From: Ceratodon purpureus
Taxonomy: Eukaryota > Streptophyta > Bryopsida > Pseudoditrichales > Ditrichaceae
DNA length: 64,000 nt
NCBI GenBank assembly: GCA_014871385.1
Contig: CM026426.1
Location: forward strand, 25,633,437 to 25,697,436
Direction: 5' to 3'
Part shown: positions 1-10,500 of the stretch, piece after piece
How the letters are laid out: every line of letters starts with the position of its first letter
Numbering within the stretch: the stretch's first letter is position 1
Position numbers and translations under genes: made by a program
The notes under the pieces: model-generated
Seen by the model: the letters and a program-made list of their open reading frames with translations, nothing else
Database searches by the model: none
What the model was told of the DNA's origin: nothing

Positions 1-122
1 TTGCCTGCAGAATTTTCTGAACAAGTTCAATTCAAATATCGGGGAGGGTACTCAGAACCGTAACATCCACAAGCAGACCAATATGCCCATGGAAACACGT
101 GACCGTGTTAAGGCCTTCCGCA

Positions 123-268
123 CCCATAAGCCAGCGTGAGGTAGTTTAGGGCCCAAATTCCCGGATGAGCGTGCAAAATAAGGCTGAAAGATGGTATGTG
201 GCGTTGTCAAAATACTGTAGACCCCACCCAAGTACTTAGCAATAAGCCACCGTGAGGTAGTTCAAGGC
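123..268. repeat. Direct repeat, about 115 bp apart
   Basis: Two near-identical segments of about 30 bp share ATAAGCCANCGTGAGGTAGTT, at roughly 123-153 and 238-268. They could be two units of a degenerate tandem array or part of an old LTR. No coding content is visible in the first 890 bases apart from this repeat and the G run that follows it. Confidence 0.5.
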
Positions 269-334
269 TTGAGTGCCACGGTGGAGCTAAAAAAAGTGAG
301 GGGAGGAGGGCGTCGACTTTACTTATATAGTCTT

Positions 335-357
335 GGGGGGGGGGGGGGGGGGGGGGG
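335..357. repeat. Poly-G run (23 G)
   Basis: This is an uninterrupted run of G. Similar long C runs lie at 2364-2384, 4440-4459, 28163-28176, 28563-28578 and 51504-51537. Such runs are prone to length error in assemblies and can form quadruplexes. The glycine-rich readings through it are not genes. Confidence 0.9.
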
Positions 358-891
358 CGAGTGGGTCATGAAGCTTGAGAAGAAGGCTCAAGCGTGGTTC
401 CCACTTTTTGTTATTCCAATTTTGTACACATCAAGTTCGAAGATAAATGAATGGAGGATATTAGTAAAATGTTTAGGAAATGTTTAAAAAAAATAAGAAA
501 ATAAGAAAGAAAGGATCTTGAATAGCTATATGAACCTTTATATTGGAAGAGACATCAAAATTATAGAATCAGCAAGCATGTCTAATCAGTTGCATAGCGG
601 TGTCTTTGTTTTATTTTGAATTATAATCAAAACACCATTTGCTTCAAGAAAATAAAAAACATATAAAATCTATGGAGTAGCGTTGAAGAAGGTTGGAAGA
701 CAAAAATATAAACAAATAATAAAATCAGGAATGATGCTGAAAATAATTTGGGGATGAAACAATTATATTGGATAAAAACAATCATGACTATTATAAGAGA
801 TTGGGGATAAAAAGGGATGAATAACATCCGATGGAAAAAATTATTAAGGTAAATAAATCTCAGAATGATTAGAAACTGAATTATGCCTTAA

Positions 892-1404
892 CGTAATAAT
901 GACCGTGTTTATGACATCTCCCCGGGAAACGTCTTGCTTCACTTCCCAGAGGATAAAGTGAGCAAAGTTTACATTAGAGTATGCAATTGGGGCCTTGCAA
1001 GTCGGGTGTGTGAGACAACTCCTTCAAGGTACGGTTACCCAAGTGATGAGGCGCATACGGCTACCTTCAAGGAACGTGGTACTTTTGTCGCTCCGGAGTT
1101 GTGGTACACTTATGGTAATCCAAATTCGGAGACCTCATATGAAACTCTACGGAGGAGGCATCTATATACGCAGGCTGCCAATGCGTACTCGGTTGTAGTG
1201 GTAGCAAATATGATTTGGAAGGACGAGGACGACTTTGACCTTTTCAAGGATGCAGCGGGGAAGGCTAGATTTGCGGTGGCGTTGAAGGAGCTCACAAATC
1301 CGGATCCCGAGAACCGCTCCACGTTGCAGTTGGTCCACGCTACTCTAACAGCCCCTCCCTACAATTTCCAGATCCCAGAGTGTTATTATCGCAAACATAT
1401 TTAA
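892..1404 (+). pseudogene. C-terminal fragment of an atypical protein kinase
   Basis: This reading frame opens after a TAA at 889-891 and holds only the C-lobe of a kinase. The catalytic-loop equivalent reads YDISPGN, followed by LLHFP, then VCNWGLAS in place of the DFG segment, then APELW as the APE motif. The same order is found in the complete paralogue at 17020-18954 (HCDLHPNN, MLHFP, ICDWGMAS, AAPELF), so homology is secure. The N-lobe is missing upstream, where the DNA is AT-rich. The metal-binding Asp of DFG/DWG is Asn here, so even a complete copy would probably be a pseudokinase. No ATG lies near the start of the frame. It is either the last exon of a spliced gene or a transposed fragment. 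Confidence 0.7.
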
Positions 1405-1589
1405 AAGTAGGGAAGTAGTGACAACAATGTGATATTCTCAGTTCTCCATAAGAGGGGACATTTTTTGTAAGTGGTTTACTGCCACAATTTTGCAATACTT
1501 TTCAATAAACATTGCACTTCCCAATTGCCCTCTTCTGAAATACATGCCCTCTCTTGTCATTTTGCCCAATGTCGCTCTTTCCCTACTAA

Positions 1590-1905
1590 CCTGCAGCGCT
1601 CGCGCCCGACCGCCGGCGCCCGATGCAGCGCACTCGCCCGAACGCACGCGCCCGATCCAGGCTCGCGCCCACATAACCGCGCCCGATAAGTGTGCTCGCG
1701 ACCGTCAACTGGATCGCGCCCGCAGCAACGTTCGCGCCTGTTTGCACGCGCACGCGCGCGGCCGAAACTTCGCACGCGCCCTCGCTCACGCGCACTCCAG
1801 CGCGCGCCCGTGACATCGCGTTTGCGCCGATGCTCGCGCCCGTCGTCCTGCTCGCGCCCACCCGCTTGCGCCCGTCATCGCGCTCGCGCCCTCATTAATT
1901 CAGCG
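1590..1905. repeat. GC-rich degenerate array built on GCTCGCGCCC-like words
   Basis: The segment is an irregular repetition of CGCGCCCG, GCTCGCGCCC and GCACGCGC words in an otherwise AT-rich neighbourhood. Open frames exist on both strands because stop codons are rare in this composition. They encode only Arg/Ala/Pro-rich sequence and are not genes. Confidence 0.7.
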
Positions 1906-2029
1906 CTAGGTAAATTCGTTTTACCCTTACCGTGAGTCAACTGGTCAACGCCCTTATGTGACGGACACGGGGGTCTGTCTTGTCACCATGACGGACTAAC
2001 GGACTAACGGACGGTCTGTCCATTATGAC

Positions 2030-2389
2030 AACCATGATCCTACGGCCGCGGCCAATGGACGTCGTCGCGAACCTGACGACGGTCGTTGGAGGCTGTCGGG
2101 TCGGGGGCCATGGTGACGGCCGTCTGATGGCGGCCTTTGCCGAGGGGACGGCCGCGGAGACGGCCCTCCAAGGGGCGGCTGACGGCCGTCCGATCGTGGC
2201 GGTCTCCGCGGCCGTCGCCGTCCCAATGGGGTCCGATCAGGGCCGTCTCCAATGCGGCGGCCGTTCGATCACGGTCGTGGTCGAAGGGCCGTCCCCGCGG
2301 ACGGCCCCTCGCGGAGACGGCCCACGGCCGCGGGGACAAGGCAGTCGCGGCCGCGGGAAACTTCCCCCCCCCCCCCCCCCCCCCTCCCT
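2030..2389. repeat. GC-rich CGGCCGTC array ending in a poly-C run
   Basis: Interspersed copies of CGGCCGTC, GGACGGCC and CCGCGG fill this segment, which ends in 21 consecutive C at 2364-2384. The vocabulary is the same as in the array at 7895-7960 and 8361-8830. Open frames on both strands here are compositional artefacts. Confidence 0.7.
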
Positions 2390-2399
2390 TTTAATTTGA

Positions 2400-4170
2400 A
2401 TTATATTTTAATTTTAATTATATTTTACTAATTCTACCACTATTCCACCATTTTACTAATTCTACCCTACTGCTTTAGTTTTAAATTATATTTTACTAAA
2501 TGTACCCTACTGCTTTAGTTTTTATTGACTACTGTACCCCTCTTTCATATATATGTTTTGAACTCTCCATGTATCACTACATCATGGCCGACGTCTATTT
2601 ATTTTAATAATTATATTTTCATTACTTTCCGTCTCTACCTCTATTTTTTTGTTCTATTATATCGATGGTTCACTCATTTGTTTACTTATGAATATACTTC
2701 TACTTCACAGTCTTCCCCAAGTGTAGCGATACATTATTTCTTAATATTACACCCGTCGTCGTTATAGTTATAATATTCATATCCATCCTCAACCTTCTTA
2801 TTCTTTGTGTTGTTGATTAATTTAATTACTTACTATTTAGAAACAATACCACCCCACCAAACATCTTTCATCAGTATTTTTAGTATCCTAATAATATATT
2901 TATTTCTAAAATTATGTCCCATCAATATACGTTCTCGTGTAATAATTTTATTTCCGTACTTGTAGTTCCAAGTATTTCACGTCGTGCCTTTTTAATTTTT
3001 CCTTGGTACACTATAGTCTATATGTCTCTATAAATTATCGTGTTTGTTTAATTTTCTCATTGTGTCATTAGTAAGTGATTACTTTTGTACGTATATACTA
3101 TAGAAGTTGGAATCCAATTCCATATTTCTATTTACGCTAAAGTGTATCTATATAAACATATATTCCTATAGTATATAATGTAAATGTCTTACTTAATTTA
3201 TTTATTTTATTTCATATAAGTTACAACTCAATTCTGGGCGTGAGGAACTAGAGTTGTTTAAAAAAACAATGATTTCAATTTTATTCGTTCACAAATTTCC
3301 AGTATTCAATGACGATTGAATGTTTTGTTTTTTTTATTTTTATTTTTTACTATTATCCCTTTTTCATCTCAGAATGTGAGCTAGTATTTTTTTTTTTTTT
3401 TTAATATTAACAGAGTACTAGGGTATGGGAGTGTGTAAAATAAAAGATAGAAAAGTGCAAGGAGAGTTTTTATATTTCATATAACTCTAAACTGGGCGTG
3501 AGAAATTAGAATTGGACCCTTGGTTATGAAAACAATGATTTGAGTTTTGTTCCTCCCCTAATTTCCATTATTCCAAGAGAATTGAATGTTTTTTTTTTTT
3601 TTTTTTTTTAATTTCTTATTATCTCCAGTTTATCTCATAATCTAAACTACTATTTATGTTTTTATTTTTGATTTTATCAAAATACTAAAGCACGGGAGTA
3701 TGTAAAATTAAAGAAATAAAAGTGGGAGAAATCATTCCATAAAAAATTAGAGTCAAAGAATGTATATAAAATTTTTCATTGTGTACCACTATTCGAGAAG
3801 AAACTAGATCTATTTTTCTAAGAGATTTATGAAACGGTAAACCGGTAAAATATAAATGCAAATCTCTTAACCATGTAAACGTAAGTTGCACCGCATGAAA
3901 AACCAAGTGTGTACATGAATTTATGCGGTGAATTACTTTTAATGCATTTTCACCGCGATGTTCCTTTTATCATCTCGTTGTTGACATTTACTCTTTTGAT
4001 TCGTTTTTATAAAATGTTAATTCATTACCATATGCTAAAACATGAGTAACTTGGTTTCTTTAAATGAAAATTGGTAAAAACTGTTTTAGTATACCCACAA
4101 TGTTTACGATTCTTTCCATTCAATACAATATATATTCTTCTTCCTAAACGTGTTCACATTATTTGTAGAT
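2400..4170. other. AT-rich intergenic stretch
   Basis: This is AT-rich DNA with several T runs (about 3320-3345, 3389-3402 and 3590-3610). Two related segments near 3225-3345 and 3475-3600 share a GGGCGTGAG(A/G)AA(C/T)TAGA core. I see no gene. Confidence 0.6.
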
Positions 4171-4177
4171 CCTAGGG

Positions 4178-4496
4178 GGTTATCGACCCCCAAAGAACCA
4201 AAATGTCACATAGTTCATTGGATCCCAATTTAAACGTCGACCCCACCTCCCCAATCAGAGGACTTCAGGACATTCCCCACAATATCCGGGATATGTCTGA
4301 ATTTTCCATTTGGGGCAGATTCGATGTCCAAACAATCCCAAGTGGGATTGTTTGGGACGAGAAGGAGAGGAGAGAGTAGGGGAGGAGATGGGGGAGGAGA
4401 GGAGAGAAAACACAATGGGAGGGGAGTTCCATCGACCCTCCCCCCCCCCCCCCCCCCCCACGGCCGTCTCTGGGGGGGGGGAGGGTCGAAATAACC
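4178..4496. mobile_element. Possible MITE-like insertion with short inverted ends inside gag
   Basis: The left edge reads GGTTATCGACCC and the reverse complement of the right edge reads GGTTATTTCGACCC, so the 319-bp segment has imperfect inverted ends. Gag homology on the minus strand stops exactly at the right edge. Inside, a C run (4440-4459) and a G run (4472-4481) are bracketed by GACCCTC and GAGGGTC and could fold into a hairpin. I found no target-site duplication, so this is tentative. Confidence 0.35.
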
Positions 4497-6550
4497 TTCA
4501 AGTAATCAAGCAGACCTGCCCTAAAATATGTAAGCTTGAACCCTTCTCCCACTTCTGTCTGCAGGCACTTGATCAACTTCATAAAACGTTCGTAGTAGTC
4601 TTGTACCTTCTCTCCCTCACCCTGTCTGAAGGTTCTGAGAGTCATTTAGACCTGCTCATCTGAATCCTGCTCTCGATATCGCAGTTTGAAAGCTTCCTTA
4701 GCCTCTTCCCATGTACAGTAAAGATGGTGGTCCAGCCAATCATCAAACCATCTCTGGGCTTTATCCACAAGAGTCGTACCAAACAGTGTGATGATCACTT
4801 GTTCATCAGTTTCCCCATTGAACTAGGCACATTTATCAAAGTAGCGGAGATGGGCATCTAGATCACTGCCTTCCTTGTAGGCTCTGTACGGCAACTGCTT
4901 CCGTTGAGTACTGACAGGGGGTCGAGGAGGCGCAGAGGTGAAGTCGGTAGTGCGGGCTGTGGGTACAGTAGGAGGTCGCACTACTGATGTCACTGTGGGG
5001 TGCCTCGGAGGGTGTGGAATAGGTGCAGTACTGTGAGGGCCTTCGAGGACGGCAGCTGGGCTGTAGCCCACTGGGGCTGAGGATGAGGAGTGAACTGTAG
5101 GCCTCCCCCCATAAACCTCTTCAAGGATCGATTCCCCAAAGGTGGGCTCTGCTATTCTGACAGGAATTTCAGTGGGCTGAGTCGGCTGGGCAGAATGATA
5201 TGTGTCACCTGTAAGGTGATCCACATAAGCAAGCGGTCGATGGACTATCGAGGGAGCTACAGTTGGAAGGGGTCCAGGTACCTTTCTATCCCCTAGCACC
5301 TCCGGAGTTGGGTCGGTTAAGTAGGGAGTCCTAACTGGAATCTCCCCAGTCTGTTCCTGTTATCGCTCCCGTCTCTGTTCCTCCCATAGATCGTGCAGCT
5401 GCGCTAGCTCCTGCCTTTCCCTTTCCAATCTTTCTTGCTCTCTTTGCTGTGCCGCTAACTGCTGGGTGGCTAACCTCTGAGCCGTCTCCTGGACCCGTCG
5501 GTTAAACTCAAGCTCCCATGCAGTCTGAGACGGTTCTGGCGGCCACTGTGGCTCAATATGCCAGTGATGTAACGACGCCTCGCCCGAGGGTGCAGCCTGC
5601 TGTAAAGCTTCCAATTGCTGGAGGTATTTACCTGGGTCAGGCCTGCTGTGAGTGTGGGTCGTAGAATACTGTTTGGCCCTCTCTCTTCTAGCTTGTAAGT
5701 CTGCTTTGAATGCTTCTACAACCCACCTGTCCTCCTCTTCTTGCTCCCACTCAGCCCAAAGTTTGAATACGTCCAAAAAATGAACATTCCTGCTGGGTCC
5801 ACCTTCTGTGGGATTCGCAAGTCCCTGTTCCTGGACTGATCGACTCTTGGTCTCTTCCAGCTTCTTCTTCAAACTCTGAAAAGCAGCAGGTAAGGTTTCT
5901 AGGATTTGTGGCAGGTGTACAGGAGAGACTAATCGGCTGCGCCCCCGAGTTGGCTCTGCGCCCGCGCCGGCTCTGCCAGTGACTGTACTGGGCCACTGGG
6001 TTGGTTCTGCGAAGACTTCCTGCGTCTGCCGGCATTCTTCTCTGAAGGTGTTGTAATCATCTGCAGCAGTGGAAAAATCCCTCCTGAATGATGATGTCCT
6101 CTTCATGTCTTGATACTTCCAGGGGGCACTAGTTGGGCCAGGCTGACGGCTCAGCCTATCCCCTTTTTCGAACTGGGTTTCCCCTCCAAATCTGCTCTCT
6201 CTGGTTCTCCCATCTGATGATGACAGGTCGTTTTCCACCTCCATGTCAATGAGCTCTCCTACCTGCTTAGCCGCACTTCCCTGCGAGCTAAGTCGGCCCT
6301 GTCCTTCCGCTGGAGTTGGCTCTATTGCCCGTTCATCCCGTTGCATGTAGCGTCTGAATCGTTTCCTGGCCTGTCTTTCTGCTCGCAGGTCATTTTGGTC
6401 CCCCTCCTCCATGGATGTTGATTGTTGACTGCTGGGTCTTCCTGCTGCTTGTATGGTGCTACTTGCCTCTGCTGTTGGCTGATCGTTTCTCCCTTCACAG
6501 TCACTCGACGGTTCAACTGTCCTGAGTCTTCCTGTCAATACAACACTCAC
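4497..6550 (-). pseudogene. gag: Ty3-type LTR retrotransposon gag with three in-frame stops
   Basis: A single minus-strand frame of about 680 codons runs from 6550 to 4497, broken only by stops at 5360-5362 (TAA), 4823-4825 (TAG) and 4646-4648 (TAA). The first 390 residues are charged and Gln/Glu-rich (likely coiled coil near the end), followed by a Pro/Ser/Thr-rich linker. The C-terminal part looks like a retrotransposon gag capsid domain: a YFDKC segment, then RWFDDWL, then RTFRQGEGE and YYERFMKL. All three stops become Gln with a T-to-C change at the first position. No protease or RT follows, because the frame ends at the insertion at 4178-4496. The first Met-like codon is GTG, and the frame stays open about 30 bases further upstream. 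The matching LTR lies at 7441-7893. Confidence 0.65.
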
Positions 6551-7440
6551 AGACCGCAGCTCCCTAGGTGTGTGGCCTGGTTAGTAGTACAATCTATTCC
6601 TTTAATGAAAATTTTGACTGAACATGTCTGGTATATACTTCTCAGCTGTTTGCTATCCCCTTTTTCGCAGTGCATTAACTCCTACAGATTTTTAATTTTG
6701 TGGTTAACTGTCCCTTACAGTTTTACCCAAAAACCAATTCAATTGCAGACTCAAGTACTCCACACTATCCTACAGTCTGCCCAGGTCCCAATTTTGAGAT
6801 CCGCAAGGTTGACTGAGGTACCAATCGATATATCCAGATTCAAAATTCAAATTCCTTAACCTCAATTTTTCTGGATCTGTAACTTTGAATTTGAAATGCT
6901 AGGATTACAAGTGACTTACCTTCACCTCTTCTCCCGTGATGAGGTTGCAGATCAGCCTATATCCCCTTTTTCGATCTGTGAATTGCCCTCAGTTCACTGT
7001 GGTCGGTGATGAAAAACCTGCCTCAAAAAAAACGTCGCAGCACCTACGCCCTCTAGTCTGCAACAGATCCGCTCTGTTGTCACTAATTCTCTGGACGTGT
7101 GCTGGTCTGCTCCTGTAACAGCACCAGTGCCTCCGCCTTGGAAACACCTGAAAATCGTTGTCTTCTGTCTGCTGCCCCAGTGATGGCGAGTGTAACACCA
7201 AAGAGTCTGCCAGTGCCTAGGATGCAGCTTGCCCCCAATGCAGACACGTGCAGTGACGCCCAACACCCAATCAAAACTGTGCAGCCTATGAACTAAGATT
7301 TGACAACAATGAGCACCACTAGGAGGTCGTAACAGCTCCTGCTGCACCTCTGCAGCCCTAATGAGTGTACTTTCTGACCCTTCTAGTGTGTGGACAGCCC
7401 CAAAACAGCAGGAGATTCACATGGAACGAACTAGAGCATG
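6551..7440 (-). other. Probable retrotransposon leader between LTR and gag
   Basis: This 0.9-kb segment lies between the LTR and the gag start of the minus-strand element. It holds no convincing gene on either strand. I could not recognise a tRNA primer-binding site. It is assigned to the element by position only. Confidence 0.4.
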
Positions 7441-7893
7441 GTTGCCAATGGTAAAGGGAGGATTTCCTATAAAACCCTAGCCTTCAAACCCATCAAAACC
7501 CTACAAAAACCCAACTAACTTAGGAGCTGAAACACTCATACAATGCTGGAAACACTCAAAAGAAGTGGAAAAGTGAGTCAAAACTGTATAAAGAGGGTCA
7601 AAATGCCCCAAAATCATGCTACTTTAGCTCATAAAGTCTCCTCAGTCTCTCCTAAATCTTAGTGCACTAGTGAGGAATGATCCCAAAAACCCTAAAATCT
7701 GCCTTAAGAGTCTAGCAGAATTCATCCAGTCGGCTCCGACAGAGTTCATCCAGTCGGCTCCAACAGGGTTCATCCAGTCGGCTCCGACAGAGTTCATCCA
7801 GGCGACTGGATGACTGTCGAGGACAGGGATGGAAAACTGTAAAAGTACTACTAAGAACTAGGAAAGAGGAGATGGATAAATCTCCGGTTAACA
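7441..7893 (-). repeat. LTR of the gag element (copy A)
   Basis: Read on the minus strand, this segment begins TGTTAAC at 7893 and is homologous along its length to 42115-42515 on the plus strand, which also begins TGTTAAC. Shared blocks include CAGTTTTCCATCC-like sequence, the tandem GATGAACTCTG units, a TTAGGGTTT block and AAATCCTCCC near the end. The inner boundary is uncertain. Confidence 0.6.
7718..7802 (-). repeat. 24-bp tandem repeat in LTR (about 3.5 copies)
   Basis: The unit is approximately TTCATCCAGTCGGCTCCGACAGAG on the plus strand, with only a few substitutions between copies. A degenerate version occurs in the other LTR near 42190-42260, so the repeat pre-dates the two insertions. 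Confidence 0.8.
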
Positions 7894-7960
7894 ACGGCCG
7901 CGTCTCCCCGCGGTCGCCCACGCGGACGGCCACGGCATCGAACGGCCCTCCGCGGCCGAC

Positions 7961-8360
7961 CATTAGGAGAAAAATGAGCTCAAAATAAGGCCGTGTAAGC
8001 CTGCCCTTTCTAGGTGAACTCCCTACTTTGGGCACCTCTGCCGCTGGCAGCGGATGCCAGAGTTGTTGCCCGCACAGAACTGCGTGGCGCACTCACAACA
8101 AAGGTCCTCGGAATATTAGGTGAGACATGAATGCCTCAGCTCGGGCTTTGGTCCCAAGTGGGCAGGTTGTGTCAGCCCGACACTGTAGATGTGCCCTCCA
8201 CACGCCTCCCTCGGAGGTCATTGGTTCGAGCCCCCGTGGCGGTTGCTGGCAGCAAGGTGGCACAGCCAGTGCCATGTCAAAAAGTACGCGGGCAGCGCCC
8301 GTTTTTTTCTCTCACGTGCCGCTTACACGGCCTTTTTGTGACCTGATTTTTCTCCTAATG
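7961..8360. mobile_element. 400-bp MITE with 40-bp terminal inverted repeats
   Basis: The first 40 bases (7961-8000) and the reverse complement of the last 40 (8321-8360) match at 36 of 40 positions, starting CATTAGGAGAAAAAT and ending GGCCGTGTAAGC. The interior has no coding capacity. Both flanks are the same CGGCCG-type GC-rich array, so the element split that array. If the ends are taken as GGAG...CTCC, a TA dinucleotide flanks both sides, as in Tc1/mariner-like MITEs, but the palindromic edge makes the exact boundary ambiguous. Confidence 0.8.
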
Positions 8361-8830
8361 CATGCCGGCCGCGGGCCGTCCGATCCCGTGGCCGTCCCCG
8401 CGGCCCACCGCGAAGACGGCCGCCCGATCGGATGGCCCTCCCAGGCCGACCATGGCGGCCGCGGGCCGTCCGATCCCGCGGCCGTCGCCGTGGCCGACCG
8501 CGGGGACGGCCACGGGGACGGCCGGGGGATCCGACTGCCCGCGGTCGGCCGCGGCGATCGGGCGGTCCCCGATGGCCCGCGCCGGGATTGATCTGGGCCG
8601 TCGGATCCCGCGGTTGGCCACGGCGACGGCCGCGGGATCCGACGGCCCGCGATGTGCCAGGACGGCCGCATCTTGGCCGTCGGATCGAAGTGCGGCCGTC
8701 CCGAGCGACCCCGCGGCCGTCCCCGCGGCCGTCTCTGCGGCCGTCCCCGCGGCCGTCTCTGCGATCGGACGGCCGAGATGGGGCGTGGTGGCGGGATCGG
8801 GCGATCGGACGGTTGGGGGATGTTTTTACC
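8361..8830. repeat. GC-rich CGGCCGTC array (right part, split by the MITE)
   Basis: Dense, irregular copies of GGCCGTCC, CCGCGGCC and GGACGGCC occur here, matching 7895-7960 and 2030-2350. Long open frames in several registers on both strands encode only Arg/Pro/Ala/Gly-rich sequence and are not supported as genes. Confidence 0.7.
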
Positions 8831-8953
8831 CCCCCGGGGTCGCAAAATTATTACCGCGACGTAATTCTCGAGCGCCGGGGACGCCATGTCCGGGACGGGG
8901 GACGTCCGGAGCCTGGTCGGATGTTTATTTGAATAACCCTGGGTCAGGTATTA

Positions 8954-9735
8954 GTGCTGCGCAAAATTTTGCACCCTGCACAAGCGGACACAGTAATGAG
9001 GGAGATGCATGATGGCTGTGCAAAGGGTCATATTTTGCAGTACATTACCTCCCGGATGATTTTAGATGCTGGCTACTGGATGCCGACGCTGCACAAGGAC
9101 GTTGCAGAGTACTGCAGAGCGTGCGACAAGTGCCAACGAGTAGGCGGGCTAGCAAACACAGGGCTTGCCCAACCGGTTACTAATTTATCTACCAAGTCGT
9201 TTATGAATTGGGGCCTTGACTTTGTTGGCCCTATCACACTAGTAGCAGCCCGCACTGGTTATAAGTACATCTTAGTCGCCACGGACTATACCACTGAGTG
9301 TCTAACTGTGCACTAGTGCGGGGGCTGTTATTGCCAAATTTCTCTACGAGCAGATTCCTTCGCGTTATGGCTGTCCCCTCACCTTCGTCAATGACCAAGG
9401 ATCCCATTTCATCAGTGAGGCCATTGAGTATGTGGTGTAAGACTTTATGCTGCAACATCGTACATTGACGACGTATTACCTCCATGGTAAAGGTCACGCA
9501 GAGTCAACCAACAAGGTTTTAGGTCGGTTGTTGACCAAATTTGTAAGCGACAACAGAGCCGTCTAAGCCAACCATGTGCCCACAGCTCTATTGTCCTACA
9601 GGACAACTTTCAAGGTCAATACAAGTCATACTCCTTTCCAACTCGTCTACGGATTACACCCCTTGATGCCTAGAGAATATAGTATTTCCATCGGCAAGAT
9701 TGATGGCATCATCGATTATACACTACTAGATTACT
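8954..9735 (+). pseudogene. Retrotransposon integrase remnant
   Basis: The first 120 residues contain an H2C2-type zinc-binding segment (MREMHDG, GHI, CRACDKCQR) and the start of the integrase core, WGLDFVGP, with the first catalytic Asp. After a stop near 9316 the core continues in another frame: NDQGSHF with the second Asp, then KGHAESTNK with the catalytic Glu, then LSYRTTFK and FQLVYG. Further stops lie at 9438-9440, 9564-9566 and about 9747. The order is that of Ty3/gypsy integrases. No RT, chromodomain or LTR is visible alongside, so this is an isolated, decayed fragment. Confidence 0.75.
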
Positions 9736-9739
9736 CCAA

Positions 9740-10500
9740 GCACGCATAGCCAACCTAGAGCACTTAGATAGTCACAGACTTGCGGCACAAGAGCAAGCTT
9801 GGAATTGAAAGTGGAGGCAGTCATTATGGACTCAGCAACATTATAGACAAAAAGGATTTTCAGGTATGAGATCATGTCCTCCGGTATCCAAAGGGCGAGA
9901 AGGAGCACACTTTCCCCTAACTTGAGAGCCAAGGTTCTCACTGCCCATAGCAACTATGGCTCTACACCAACCTCTGCAATGGCAACCTCACCTCTTCCCT
10001 TGAACGATGCGCCTAGCACTGTGTTGCACACACCGGCTGCAATCATCACTAGTTCCGCTGCTACTACCTCAGAAATTAATCTGGGTGTACTCTTAGTGCA
10101 CTGCTGCTTTGTTGACCCTTGCTACGTGAAGCATCCGACACTCTGAACACAAGGGCGCATAAGGTTGACAGTGACAACTAAAATTATGAGCAGTTTCTTT
10201 ACAAATGTCCGCTGGCAGCAATTACGAATTTGAGCACGTAGCAGATGCAAGGGCGTTCTTGTAACTCCTACTGGAGTGGTCTGAAAATATACTATTAGTG
10301 ACGTTTTCTCTATGATAAGTTCTTGTTGTTTTCCACAGTTCTAGGGTAGATGATGCTTTTAATTTCATTTTGCAATTTCCTTGAGTGGCTATGGTATAGG
10401 GTTTGGTTGTTGACAACTGTGGAGACGGAGGTGCATTGCTGTTAGCAAGAAAGAGAGTGCCTACAGGAAGAGAGTGAGCGCCTACAGCAGAGGGCAAACT
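9740..10500. other. Intergenic, no supported gene
   Basis: Short open frames on both strands have no recognisable motif. This may be decayed integrase 3' sequence or the 5' part of the following transposase-like relic. Confidence 0.4.

Noticed and set aside
8150-8260. GGTTCGAGCCC within the MITE, possible tRNA-derived SINE
   Set aside because: No cloverleaf can be drawn, and the segment is fully contained between the MITE inverted repeats.
8312-9012. Overlapping long frames on both strands
   Set aside because: They arise from stop-poor CGGCCG repeats and encode only low-complexity Arg/Pro/Ala sequence.
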